A stretch of DNA of 64,000 bases, taken from Opisthorchis felineus. Lineage: Eukaryota > Platyhelminthes > Trematoda > Opisthorchiida > Opisthorchiidae. Position numbers and translations under genes: made by a program. The stretch lies in the NCBI GenBank assembly GCA_004794785.1, contig SJOL01007113.1:939285-1003284 (forward strand), read 5' to 3'. The notes under the pieces were generated by a model. The model was not told the DNA's origin, searched no databases, and saw only the letters and a list, made by a program, of their open reading frames with translations. Of the stretch, positions 35,100-46,370 are shown in pieces; positions within the stretch are counted from its first letter, which is position 1; the number at the start of each line of letters is the position of its first letter.

Positions 35100-35470
35100 T
35101 CTATCGACTCTCATATAAACTGTTTTCAAAGATCGGAAAAGATAACCTTACTTGTCAACTATTCACAATTCGCTAAGGAATCCCGATTACAAAGATTGAA
35201 AACCGGTCAGAGAAATCATAGAGACAGCTGTATATTTGCAGAACTAGTGCTTCCACTTTCTTGTCTATTGCCGAGAAAATGTCGTCGACGTATCAAAAAT
35301 AGGCGAAGAGACCACAAACAGAAGACTGCGTGCTTTTCCTGGTTACCTGTGGAGATGTCGGGATTCCACTTACCGGCCACATCATTGCCATCTGTCTGCT
35401 TGCTAGTAGAGCCCCGCGTCAAATTTGAGTTGTACAACAAAAGTCTGATGTTTGGTTACTGTTTGAAACC
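35100..35470 (-). mobile_element. PLE-type reverse transcriptase relic
   Basis: Minus-strand frames show QTDG followed by remnants of motif B, and then the catalytic YVDDIFSAIDKK in another frame directly after an in-frame stop. The spacing between the two motifs is that of a PLE RT. Frames are broken, so it is inactive. Confidence 0.45.
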
Positions 35471-38400
35471 ATACAGACCAGCGGAATATTCGCCACAAAG
35501 TTTTATACGCTGGTAGGACCGAGAAGAATAAGTCAGAAGCAAATGCACAAACAAGTCGAGCTTAGTAGGTAATCGATACAGCAGTGAGAAGGCAAAAAGG
35601 ATGACCATTCACTGGCAGAAATACTGCGATAAATGTATGTGCGGGTTGACCAGTATTTCGGTTGTCCCCTCTGGCAAACAAGCAACTACACATTCATGGT
35701 AGGTTTGCCATACAGGTGGGACCGGGTAGGCTGGAGCACTCAGGTTTACTGCAACGGTTAGGCGAATGCTGCTCTAGTGAGCAAACGATGCGCAAAAGGT
35801 ACGTGAGCGGTTGAGCAAGTATTCAATTTCAGAACCAGTCAGTCGCTAATTTCGGCTCTCTATGTTCTCTATGACGGCTTGCACCAACCGAAACGGCGAG
35901 AATTGCGATAAACAGGGACCTACAGAAGACGGTTGATTTCTACGTGCTGTTACCTAAATTTCAGATCATGAGATATAAACGGCACTACTCTCAGGTGTCC
36001 ACGATGAACTACACTGAGGGACTTTGATGGAAGGGGAATATTATATCGTATTACCAACGCATGCCTGATACCAGATGTCCTATGTCATTTAGGTGATAGA
36101 ATCGTCATTTCCCACTTATTCGAAAATCGCGAAACCTTGACACTCAAATTATTCAGCACTTTGCCCTGCGAAATGAGGGGGTAACGCCAACAGAAATGGA
36201 GTATCTTGTTCGAAATTTTGAAACAGAGCACTCTAAGGATTTGTGTTTTAGTTACTTGCCGATTTTATGGTAGTGTAATTCTGGTCGAACGGTTAGAGAT
36301 TTACGTGAGATGTTTTTCTACGCTAAGTTATTGAACACTTGGTGACACCACGATAATTTGCCTGTTATATTCGAACTACATTTTAAAACTTATCTAAAAC
36401 CTGGATAAAATAGTTGGAAAGATACTCCCACGTATAGAACACATACGCAATTCAACTAATCGCCGAATTGTACAGTAGTTTTCGAATTGTTAAGAGAAAT
36501 GTTGATGACAGTATCAGATGCGTAATTTAGTACCCCAGCTAATGGTTGGCACTTGGATATTGGTTGATAGTGAATCGTGCGGTAGGAAAAAATGAGATCA
36601 AGATTAGTTTCAGTCTGTTGGACCTACCCGCTCGTGGTCAAAATGAACAAATCCGATGTGTTCCCGGGGTATGTAAAGCTAGAATTTTCAAAAAAGAGGT
36701 TGACTATAAAACCGGAGGAGATTACACAAAAGATTTGAGAGAACCCTCTACAACAGAAACAAATGAGTTGATGATCTATTAAGAAAGCGCACCGACAAGT
36801 TGGAATAATCCATTTTTTCCAGCTACATATCCGTTTCTTTGGGTCGAAAGTCATGGCCGCCATACATCAGAAGGCTGTCATTTTCGATTATTTTGCTTTA
36901 GATGCCTCCTTTAATTAGCTGATTTGTTTGCTGTTCTGATGTTCAGTTCCAGGGTTTGGGATGTCCACATTTTTAACTGCAGCTTTTCACGTTCCATTAG
37001 ACTGTGACGGCACGATACAACTGTGGTCGATAAGTTCTGTCACAGTCAGTAGCGGCGGCAGAGTGATTTAATGCACGACATTACTGGGAACGGTTCGCGC
37101 TGCCACACCACGGTCCCCATTACGATTTCACTTACGTTGTTTGTATGCTGTGTCTAACTCATACTAAATCCGTCGACGTTCATAGCCGAAGGTAAGGTAG
37201 GTAAAATTACGGCTGTGTTATTTGGTAGGTGATCGGTTCGGTCTCTTCGGTGGGAGGGGAAAGTGTTCTGGCTCCGGCTGTACATCCACTTCCAATAGTG
37301 TCCTCACTGAGGAGTGTCAGAACTGCTGCGTGGCTGCGTGGCCCGGTCCCTTTATTCCCAGTTACCACACAACCGGTTTTGACATACCAGTGTGTCCTGT
37401 GCTTGACAAGCGACTGGATTCACTGGACCCTACAGGCAGTCATCTGATGTCGAAGCGCTCAGCATGGATGCGGCCTGTGTAAAACACTCTACAACTCCAA
37501 GCACTCTCGGAACTATGTTCCTCTGGTTTGTTGTGTAAATCAGGCGAATACCGTTAATGCGTCTTGTCCAGTTGCGCAGAACCAGGTAGAAAGTCATGAA
37601 ATCTCCTAGGAAAAATCGTTACAGAGGAAATATCACCTCCCCTTTGATGGTCACTCTTTTGGGACGCAACATTCCTCTTCTAAAATGGTAGACATCTGGA
37701 GAGAGCTGGAGATGAACAATCAACCTGTCCTTTTCAGACCTTGACAGAATACACATTGCCTAACTGTAGTCAGCTACACATCACACCTGCGAAAATGTCA
37801 TTTTTCCAGATCAGTGAAATTTGACCCAGATGATCCGGACGAAATGGTCGTCAGCAGCTTCAAAATTGTTTGCTTTAGCGAAGGATCTCAAACAAATGGC
37901 GCAAATAGCTGACGTGGACAATCAACTGATATGTTTTGCTAGGCGTACCTAGTAGACAGCCGACCGAGTAAGCTTCCGTTAACAGCTGGTGGAAATACGA
38001 CCCAAGTACAATTCTGCGCTAAAGGTGGCACCTAGAAAGTGATCTGTTTGTGCGCAGCTATGCAATATCCGTTTTTAGAGAAGTACACCACTCCGTTGTG
38101 ACAAATAACCGGTTGCAACACCATGTTCCCCACCCTCTGTAGCCTGAAGTGTGAGGTCTTTTGTAAAAACTGTTTTTGATCTCCTCAGCTATTAGTTGAA
38201 AGTACTGCTACACAAGAGGGGCAGTTTAACGAATGAAAAATAATCGATCGGTTACGACATTTTTGGAGGAGCTATATTTGTGACGACTCCAATCAGTGAA
38301 ATCCAGAGGATGAGATTCACCGGTAAAATCCGATCGACATGTACTAACCAATGGCCAGGAGATGGGGAAGAAAATGTAAGCAGTGGCCATTTGGTTAAGA

Positions 38401-40329
38401 GCTACCATCAGCTTCCAAAGAGAGGCTCATGAGCGTCTGTAACGAAATGGGGATTGCATTGTGTGCCTAACTTTCTCTATTAAAAAAGGATGAAATATCT
38501 GGAGTGTCCCCATCTAGTTCTACCAGTGAAATGAAAAAATATTTGCAGTAATTTAGTAGGTTCATTAGGGACGAAATCTGATTAACTGAGCGTTGTGTGG
38601 TTTGTGACTGTTAGTGATCGGTTGTAACATAATTAGGTTGATTATCAGAAGGTGACAAGCACTAACAAACGTCTGTTTTGCCAGAAAGGTGACGATTACA
38701 AAAGTTATGTGCACCTGATAAAAATAAATACAATGAAAGTAGGGAATAAGCCAAAAAGTGACTTATCGTGTGAGGACCATTTTTGAGAGTTCCTGAGTGA
38801 AGTTCCGGACGCGGGACGTAGCTTCTCTGCAGTATAGCTGCTACACGTATTCGCTAGTTGTCCGTGGAGACCTGTGGAGCTCGGTTGACTTCCTGTCCTG
38901 TGCGCGTGAGTGCGCGTTTTTGGACCTAGTTGCATGCCTATTTATTGTGTGCAGTGTGAAGAGAGGGGTGTCCATTCGAGTTGATAAATGCACGAACATG
39001 AATACAGCTTGACCTGATGTGGTTGAAGTTCGTAAGCCTGGCGCGCGACGCAGGTGGTCGCCGCATAAACAAAAGTGGATGGGAAATTGTAGTGTAAATG
39101 TTGTCGGCTAAGGTTGCCAGTAGGACAGGAATTGTTACGTGATTTGAGTGTTTGTGACGCGTGATCCAGTGAGTGACCGCTACAGGTCAACATTGAACAA
39201 CGACAGAACGATATACTGCACTTGCTAGGTCAAACATTATCAGTAGAAATTACTTCCCTCCAAAGAATGGACCAAACGTGTTAGCGAGTTACAACCAAAT
39301 CACCTGTGGTCTTTCCTAATCCTCCTCTACTTCGTTTTTTCTGCTAAAACGAATCGTCTGGTACCGTCCTCTGTGGCGTTTGCAACCATTCTGTGGTTTC
39401 AATAATGCCGTGTTTAAACTTCACTAATCCCGAGAACACGTCGGAGTAGTTCATCTTTGACAGCTGACGAGCCTGGTGGGATAGACACCAGCAATAACGT
39501 CACTCACGTGCTCTTAATGTGCTCGCTGCTGATTCCGAGCCGTTTTCGTGCTACTACATTAAGTTGCTACGAGTAAATCATACCCTTATTTAGAACGGCA
39601 AAGAGGACAGGAGAAACAAATTATTTAACAAAGACATGAAACTGAAACTCCGGAGAGCGAAAGTAAACGTTCGTGAGTTGGAACTATCTCTGGGGGGAAG
39701 CGTTGAGTTTCATAATAATAAATGGAAGCAGTAAGAACTTTTCCACCTTTAAGTGAACATAATACAGTCGACAAAGCGTTAATATTTTTTACGATAGAAA
39801 TAAAGAGATTGTTCCATACAGTTTCAACTGTTTACATTACCAAAAGAGTCACAGTCTGCTCTCGAGAGACGTTCTAGCGAGTCATCAATAATTATCTTGT
39901 GTGATTTCCACAACAGACCAGAAATCAATAGTGTCCAGACACCCGAGGGAATACGGAGTAAGCTGTTTGGGATAGGATAGACCTTAAAATGAGGTGCATA
40001 TATACGCCTGAGTACATTTTTCTCCATTCAAGGCACCTGTAGTTCTTCTGATCGAGAGATTCATCAAATTCCTTTCTACTCACTAACGCTTAATTACTGC
40101 AGTTCAGCTCTATAGATCGCACGAGCTGTGTCTCATGACATCATACGCATAATTTCGGTGGGGAACACTTAAAACTGGAACTTTTGTGGGGTTTGTCCCC
40201 CAAGGTTTGAAACCAAATTATTGTCCACTGTATTCTCTGGTAAAATCCGTGGGTATTTTGATAAAGAAGGAGGGCTAATCAACAACTAAAACGATCATAA
40301 ACGGTATAACAAAATTTTACGGAAAAGTT

Positions 40330-41133
40330 TAGGAAAAATCGGTAGATTTATTGTTGGGCAACGTTTCGCTTTGACACAAAAGCTTCGTCAGGCCAAATGA
40401 CCACGTTACGAGGTTGGTCGAGATTTAAGTCGGAATGAAAAGCAATCAGCTGAGTCAGGTTAAATATGTGTTAGGTGTCAGCCAAGGGCTTTTGTGTGTT
40501 AGGGTGAGTCAACTAGTATTAAGACTGATGGGGAACCTATATGAATTTGGGTCCAGCTTAGAGCCCAGTGCTTCCGGTTCGTTTCACGTGAAGATTCCTC
40601 GTGAACGTCGTTTGCGCTTTTTGTCCCCCTGTGTGGATGAGCTAGTGCTCCAATAATTGTGTAAGGGAGAGGGATTCTGTGAACATTGGTCGGGTTGGGA
40701 TTTCCACCCCTCCCCCCCCCGTTTTCGTTAATGATTCTACGTGCATTGTAACGTGTCAGCTCGGCTTATCTAAGACCGTTCTCCACAAGCCAGCCAGTTC
40801 CACACCCTCGATTCTATTCACGCTGTGTTGCTTGGTAATTTCCACCGCCTCACCCATCAGCCGCTGTGGTATGAATCGCAGCCCTGTCTTAATTCACCAG
40901 ATCTATTTTGTCCTGTTTCTCACACATGTACCGCCATCGCTGAGCCTTTGACCAGCGCCTAGTAATCTTCCACATTCTTTGGTGGATTGTTTATCCTCCT
41001 TTTATGCTCACCAATCCTGGGATGCAGTTCGCTGGCAGTTTGCCCCATGTGAACCTTAGTGAAATCGCTGCATTTAATTTTATACACACACTTCCTAGTC
41101 CTTCCAACCGGGAGAGGATCTTTGAATTGCGTC
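40330..41133 (-). mobile_element. PLE endonuclease and 3' UTR, copy in nest
   Basis: The minus-strand frame carries RKCVYKIKCSDFTKV, then HMGQTASELHPRIGEH and NNPPKNVEDY (GIY-YIG core with M for I), followed by frame-disrupted remainder and a 3' UTR ending in AAGCTTTTGTGTCAAAGC near 40,370. Part of it (40,751-41,133) is duplicated in inverted orientation at 41,996-42,378. Confidence 0.75.
40751..41133. repeat. Inverted repeat, left arm (383 bp)
   Basis: It starts ACGTGTCAGCTCGGC and ends GAATTGCGTC. The reverse complement occupies 41,996-42,378 with the same length and almost no mismatches by eye. The sequence is PLE endonuclease plus 3' UTR. Confidence 0.9.
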
Positions 41134-41315
41134 GAAGAGTTTTCAGCAACCTTGTGAGTAGTTTCCTTCATGAAAATATACTGCGATATCTCGAATATCG
41201 TACCAACTGAAAGATGAGGCGGCCTGTGTGCAGCACATTCAGTTGAAGAACATCATAAACGAGAGACTCACTTGAGTCTCCCGTGAAAACCAAATTGACT
41301 TGCAAATGAGCGTAT
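41134..41315 (+). mobile_element. PLE terminal repeat joined to endonuclease copy
   Basis: It begins GAAGAGTTTTCAGC, the sequence found just 3' of the ribozyme-like core at 21,019, and continues with CTGCGATATCTCGAATATCG, GAGGCGGCC and GCAAATGAGCG as in the right arm at 21.07-21.22 kb. It is sandwiched between two minus-strand endonuclease copies. Confidence 0.65.
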
Positions 41316-41465
41316 TTGTCGAAATCTTCCACATTCTTTGGTGGATTGTTTATCCTCCTTTTATGCTCACCAATCCTGGGATGCAGTTCGCTGGCAGTTT
41401 GTCCCATGTAAACCTTAGTGAAATCGTTGCATTTAATTTTATACACACACTCCCTAGTCCTTGTG
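41316..41465 (-). mobile_element. Second minus-strand PLE GIY-YIG copy
   Basis: CTTCCACATTCTTTGGTGG through CACACACTCCCTAGTCCTTG repeats 40,962-41,105 directly, with few changes (KVYMGQT instead of KVHMGQT). In the minus-strand frame the upstream terminal-repeat sequence is read continuously with it over 41,168-41,446. Confidence 0.7.
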
Positions 41466-42378
41466 CCCCAAGTTCACTATACATTTGTTGTAATCAAACG
41501 TGATGACGTGAACAACTTTCACGACTATCTCAATAGTCTAAATCCTCTCATCAAGTTTATCACGTGGATAGAATCCACCTCGGACTCACTAACCTTCCTG
41601 GACTGTATGAAACATGAGTGGTAAAAAATTAAAAACTACCATCTACCAGACATAGGGACTTCCTTAAACTACTCATCAGCACATCTAAAGTTCGTGTGTG
41701 CCAGTAATGTTACATCGATGTTTAGTCGAGTCAAAGCGCTGTACATAGAATATGTCGACCGGATTGCTGCTTAAATCGAGATTGCCAGGAGACTTCAAGA
41801 AATAGGATACCTAGTGAGTCTGATTAGGCGGCAATTAAGGGGTATATTGCCTCTGGTATCAAGACCCAGTAAGGAATGGATTCGCACAGCAGTCATTCCA
41901 TATAAAGCAGGAACATCGGATGTTTTCTGAAGACTGCTGAACTTAGCCAACATTCGAGTTGCTTTTCAGAGGGAAAAAACGCTACTCTCGGTTTTGACGC
42001 AATTCAAAGATCCTCTCCCGGTTGAAAGGACTAGGAAGTGTGTGTATAAAATTAAATGCAGCGATTTCACTAAGGTTCACATGGGGCAAACTGCCAGCGA
42101 ACTGCATCCCAGGACTGGTGAGCATAAAAGGAGGATAAACAATCCACCAAAGAATGTGGAAGATTACTAGGCGCCGGTCAAAGGCTCAGCGATGGCGGTA
42201 CATGTGTGAGAAACAGGACAAAATAGATCTGGTGAATTAAGACAGGGCTGCGATTCATACCACAGCGGCTGATGGGTGAGGCGGTGGAAATTACCAAGCA
42301 ACACAGCGTGAATAGAATCGAGGGTGTGGAACTGGCTGGCTTGTGGAGAACGGTCTTAGATAAGCCGAGCTGACACGT
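41466..42378 (+). mobile_element. PLE RT C-terminus, linker and endonuclease, plus-strand copy
   Basis: Plus-strand frames with several stops: VIKRDDVNNFHDYLNSL and SLTFLDC (end of RT), KEWIRTAVIPYKAGTSDVF, NLANIRVAFQREKTLL, then RKCVYKIKCSDF and HMGQTASELHPRIGEH. The last 383 bp is the inverted duplicate of the left arm at 40,751. Stops after SDVF and in the middle of the linker make it inactive. Confidence 0.75.
41996..42378. repeat. Inverted repeat, right arm (383 bp)
   Basis: Reverse complement of 40,751-41,133, with an intervening spacer of 862 bp. The near identity points to a recent duplication or gene conversion between the arms. Confidence 0.9.
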
Positions 42379-42849
42379 GTCTTACTAAGTATAGGAGCAA
42401 CTGGTTGAACATCTTACGTAGGCCATGCCATTCCGTCCGTTTTGCGGACTGTATAGAACTAAACTTACTGACTGGTAGGAAGTTTAGTTGAGAAACGGTG
42501 TTTCGGTAAATGATTATGGGGAGGAATTTGGTGAAAAAAGTAACCTATAATTAACATCTTTGCGGGATCATAATGGAAAACAGCACATCATTTTTTTATC
42601 CGACATGCGGAATTATGTTAGTTTGCTTGTAACTGCGAAAACCACTCTCAGAAGAAACCAACTGCCCAACAGATCACATTTATATGATTCCTTGAGGTAT
42701 ATTTTAGTGGTGCTTCTCGAAAGTGGAGATCATTATTAGGTGGTCTCTGGAGGTAGTATTCTTAAAGGGGGGTAACTGTATCAGCAATCTAGCGATCAAA
42801 TGAAACCCGTTTCCTTGAAGCAATTCCTCTTGCGATTTATAACAATTTA

Positions 42850-43100
42850 CCCCGTTTGTTTAACGGTACTTTATCATGCCCGTCAAGAGTAGAAATCTGG
42901 TTGCTTGCCAGGTGCATGTTTTCAGTTAATAGCCTGATCCTGCCGGTCGTACTGTATGGGAAACAGCGAACCGGGATGCTATTGGAGCCGACGTATCCCT
43001 TTACTGGAGGAATTCGCCGTAAATTACTTGGTAAATCGAGCAATTCTAAACGAACGATGTGTCATAGGTTCCTGCCTGTAGCAGCCTTTGCCGATCGAGC
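42850..43100 (+). mobile_element. Possible RTE LINE relic
   Basis: VNSLILPVVLYGKQRTG resembles the 'V-SVLLYG-ETW' segment after the RT core of RTE elements, and GGIRRKLLG may continue it. The rest is diverged. Confidence 0.35.
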
Positions 43101-44586
43101 CGATTAACCGAACTCACCAAAAAGATCGCAGGCAGAAGAAGGAATCGAACGATGATTTTCGTTTAGCAGCCAATGGTGCGCCATCGCTCAATCGCTTGTA
43201 CGTTGTTCGCTTGTTAGCACAGTACTCAACTGTGACAAACATCGCAATGATCCTGAGTGATCCGAGTGACCCAACTGTTCACCGCCATCCCGTATGACTC
43301 ATTCACCAGCTGATCGTAAGCGTGAACCTGCGTTCATTGGCTAGCGTCAACACTCAACTGTGGTAATCACTAAAGTATGCTACGGCTACATTAGTTTGTG
43401 CTCAAGGGCTACTGCAGGGGATACTGATCGGACGGTCTGGTCAAAGCACATAGGAAACATCCACTTGACAGGTCACGCTGTCCAATTTGGCAGGCTCTCC
43501 TATAGCACAGTATACTGTGAGTTTCGTCATTTTCTACTATGCGGTAGTTTAATCAAGTACCTCATCTTTCTGAATGAATGAGGGTTGTTGGGTGCCTTCG
43601 ACCAGATTTACTTCCTATTTACATGTTGCCTGAGCGCTGCCATTCAAACAGCAAGAGTTTCTTCTTTGACAGCCACTATGTTCAAGAGTAGCAGCCTGTA
43701 ATTCTTCAACGAAATTTCGGCATCAGTGGCAAGAAAACACATAACAATTTCAGGGGTCGTGCTTGCTACCACGACCTTGAAAGCTATTATTGAGCTTATA
43801 GATTGTTGGTTCACAAGAAACATTATTTCTTGAAATGAAATTTAGGGAGCATAGCAAGATCATTTGTTAAGGCCCCAGTAATTGAACCATTTCAGACTAG
43901 TTTTTTAGTGGCATGCAACGCGCGCAGAAAGATTCAGGTTAGGATACTCCATCTTTGCATATTGTGTGTGTGTGTGATGTCCCTTCTTGGCTTAGATTTA
44001 ACGCAATAACGGTGTGAGTGCAGAAGAAGAATTGTCCAAACAGTAATAATGTGGATAAAGCTTAACAAGTCATACAACTTCTCATCGGCAGAAAAAGTGT
44101 GGAAAAGTAGCCTACTGAAGACAGTGGGTTTATCTCTTTGCAACATACCCTGGGAAACAGGGCTAGCACATTTACAAGAGCAGTAAAAACTGTACGCTGC
44201 CTGTCATTTGATGCCTGTTTGCTTACAGCTGACAAATATTAGTCAGGGCTTGCACGACAATTCGCCTTTGAGGCTGAAAACATCACCCTGAAAGACGTAC
44301 TGAATAAGTCCTTTGCAGATAAGAAAACTCCAAAGTCGGAGTTACTAACAATAAATGGATCAGTTACTGTTGACAAGTGTTGTGGTAGGCTGCCTTCTGT
44401 GGTGATGCTTCTGTCGTGCCACATTTAATGGGAATTGGTCATTATGGGAGGTGGTTACCGATCTATTTTGACGGAGGATGTTAGAGGATAATCTTTGAGG
44501 TGGGATGAATTTAATTGCAGGTCTTATCGGCGTATGAATACCCATCTTTCTCTTGCTTAATTTTAACCTGTTTTTATCCACTTTAG

Positions 44587-44940
44587 AGAACAATGTGAGC
44601 AACGTGGTGCTAAATGTCAGCTCCAGTGGAATCAGCTCATCCTTGAATTCTCCCGATGAGGAAGTAATATACTGCACACTGTCAGCATTCAAGGAAAGCT
44701 ACGCAGTTAGGTGGAAACACCTGTATGGAAAAACAACGCATCACAGTCGCGAAACTCGGATAAACAAGGGTTTACCGGCAGAGCTGTACAAAGTACGATC
44801 TAAAGATCCCTTTGGGCTGTCGACCTATGCATGTCAAAGCCAGCTACCAGACCGCTGTCTGTCAAAACTGCTGATTCGAGCAGAGTTGAGTGGGTGCTAC
44901 AGCCAAGAAGTTTACGTTTATGTTTTACAGTACTTACACA
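44587..44940 (+). CDS. Irregular part, exon E-i: Ig-like (beta-type) exon
   Basis: About 354 nt, 118 residues, phase 1 at the start (CCACTTTAG acceptor). It has an Ig-like core: VIYCTLS, VRWKHLYG and LSTYACQS. Two more cysteines (DRCLS, SGCYS) lie in a C-terminal extension absent from other beta exons. Two sequons (NVSN, NVSS). The donor is weak: ACA then GTAGCT at 44,941 keeps phase 1, but no strong donor is present before the stop at 44,946. The exon could end earlier with a non-consensus donor, so the 3' boundary is uncertain. It follows the 11.5-kb intron. Confidence 0.65.
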
Positions 44941-45224
44941 GTAGCTGAAGGCGTTCCAAGTTATTGTTGGTTTGAAATAGACTACAACTGAATACAAAAA
45001 ACAGAGGCTTATCAGGTTCAAGGTTTTTACCTTACGAGACAGTTTCCTGCATGTGTTATCTGTTAAGGTCATCTCGGTCGCACATTTCCCGTCTCATTCA
45101 AACTAATTTCCTCCACAACTTCTCAGAGCATTTTATATTTTATATTATCCCCAAAGAAGTAAGAGTTACCTGCCACCTGTTGAAGTTGGCGACCCAACTC
45201 CTGATCGTTTAGTTGAGTTTTCAG

Positions 45225-45407
45225 TTCAATGTCACTTTCATATCAAGATCCTCTGTCGTCTCATCGACACTTGAATCGATGGTGTACATCTCAGTGATGA
45301 GACGGAAATCGAAGACAAAGCAGGTACAAGCTGATACAAAGCCAAATTATTTTGATATCAAGTACGAACTGACCAACAAGTCAAATAAACAAATACTCAC
45401 TCTGAGA
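45225..45407 (+). pseudogene. Candidate relic or alternative alpha exon
   Basis: Between the two Ig-like exons a 183-nt segment lies between a good acceptor (GTTGAGTTTTCAG) and a GTAAAC donor. It reads FNVTFISRSS, then NYFDIKYELTNKS, which parallels WFELAYDELT of the alpha exon at 5,585. It has no cysteine pair and is phase 0-0, so it cannot join the 1-1 exons as usual. An upstream in-frame stop and an open sister frame (RLVEFSVQCHFHIKI) suggest a frameshift. I read it as a decayed alpha exon; it may be chance. Confidence 0.3.
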
Positions 45408-45574
45408 GTAAACCCGAGGCTAAATATACCTGTCGTAGTGATTTTCATGCGCCACAGGCGCTTGAAACCTGCTGGCACAAATTTCTGATTAGTAATAGTT
45501 CGTTGCAGGATTTGTAGGATGTGCATCCACACGAGGCTTTGGGCACACCAGTCACATCGCTTTAGCATCAACGC

Positions 45575-45745
45575 GGTTGTCTGTTCAGAGGTGATAACTC
45601 AGGTGAATCATGATAGTGCGTTCGCCTAGCATGATGTTCGGAGTTCAAAGCCCCGCATGGCCAAGGAAATGCACTGCTTATGAGCTCCGATAATATCGAA
45701 GTTCGAGTCCAGTGCTTTTTCAGTTTAGTTTGGACTCACCAGAAT
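45575..45745 (+). repeat. tRNA-derived SINE-like repeat, copy 2
   Basis: It has GTGCGTTCGCC, then a B-box-like GGAGTTCAAAGCC, GCATGGCCAAGG, ATGCACT, TGAGCTCCGATAA, GTTCGAGTCCAG and GCTTTTTCAGTTTAG. The inverted copy at 22.8-23.0 kb shares the last six blocks in the same order. Two TTCRA-type boxes suggest a tRNA-related head followed by a second tRNA-like block. Confidence 0.6.
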
Positions 45746-46091
45746 AATTGCATCAAGATAAGAGGAGTGTTCAAATGAAATTGATGTGAATGAGAAATTT
45801 CGTAGTGTTTATGCTAAGCTAATTTACACCTGTTATTAAGGTGCTTGTAAGTGCCTGCTGATCCAAGCCTGAAGCGGTGATTCTTTGGCCTAACATTTGG
45901 TTTGGCGAAGACAATGACGATATCTCATCGTTGACTTCTATAGCATAGAATGTCCATTGAACAATGACAACCAATATTTTCGTGGAGCGAAGGTATCTGT
46001 CTCACCATCTGTTTTAAACCATAACTGTGCTTTACAAAACTCTTCCTAAGAATGACTGCATACCGCACCACATTTTCCTCGCTAACTTCAG

Positions 46092-46370
46092 AGCCACCGG
46101 CACGGACTAAGATACCTATTAAAAAACGCACAAATGATTTCTCTGAGACGTTCACTTGCTTCACTGATGCGGAACCGGAGTCGAGCCTCACATATAATTG
46201 GCAAGTGTTTCTGGGCGATCCAGCGGTGATTTCTTCATACAACAAGACCATTTCCTGGAGGGGGTTGGGACAACTGTCCGCGCGTACCTATTTCGGTTGT
46301 GAGGTCAAACAGGAATACATGGGTGAACAGATCGGACATGCTGAAACTGATGCGTTTGTCGATCTCCATC
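46092..46370 (+). CDS. Irregular part, exon E-ii: beta (Ig-like) exon
   Basis: 279 nt, 93 residues, phase 1-1, with a TTCCTCGCTAACTTCAG acceptor and a GTAAGT donor. Ig-like signature FTCFTD, YNWQVF and LSARTYFGCEV; the second-strand motif (R-T-Y-x-G-C) differs slightly from the G-x-Y-x3-C of units A to D, with one residue fewer between Tyr and Cys. One sequon (NKTI). The start EPPARTKI resembles EPPRQLII of the exon at 54,531, suggesting that these two C-terminal beta exons are each other's closest relatives. Confidence 0.82.

Larger units (their letters stand above)
33098..44586 (+). other. Intron D3-E (11.5 kb), repeat-rich
   Basis: This is the longest intron. It contains PLE terminal pieces (33.6-34.15 kb), a PLE RT fragment (35.1-35.47 kb, minus), the PLE nest at 40.33-42.38 kb and an RTE relic (42.85-43.1 kb). 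A double exon would be expected here by the unit pattern, but only weak candidates exist (34.4 and 36.5 kb). A GC-richer block at 37.22-37.48 kb is open in two frames but unrecognised. 37.5-40.3 and 43.1-44.58 kb hold nothing I can support. Confidence 0.5.
44941..46091 (+). other. Intron E-i to E-ii (1.15 kb)
   Basis: It contains a possible relic alpha exon (45,225-45,407) and the SINE-like copy at 45,575-45,745. Confidence 0.45.

Noticed and set aside
35097..35516. 139-codon plus-strand open frame
   Set aside because: The minus strand of the same region carries PLE RT motifs (QTDG, YVDDIF), so the plus-strand frame is an antisense shadow.
37222..37482. GC-richer block open in two plus-strand frames
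   Set aside because: No domain, no exon signals and no match to other repeats in the window; cannot be called a gene.
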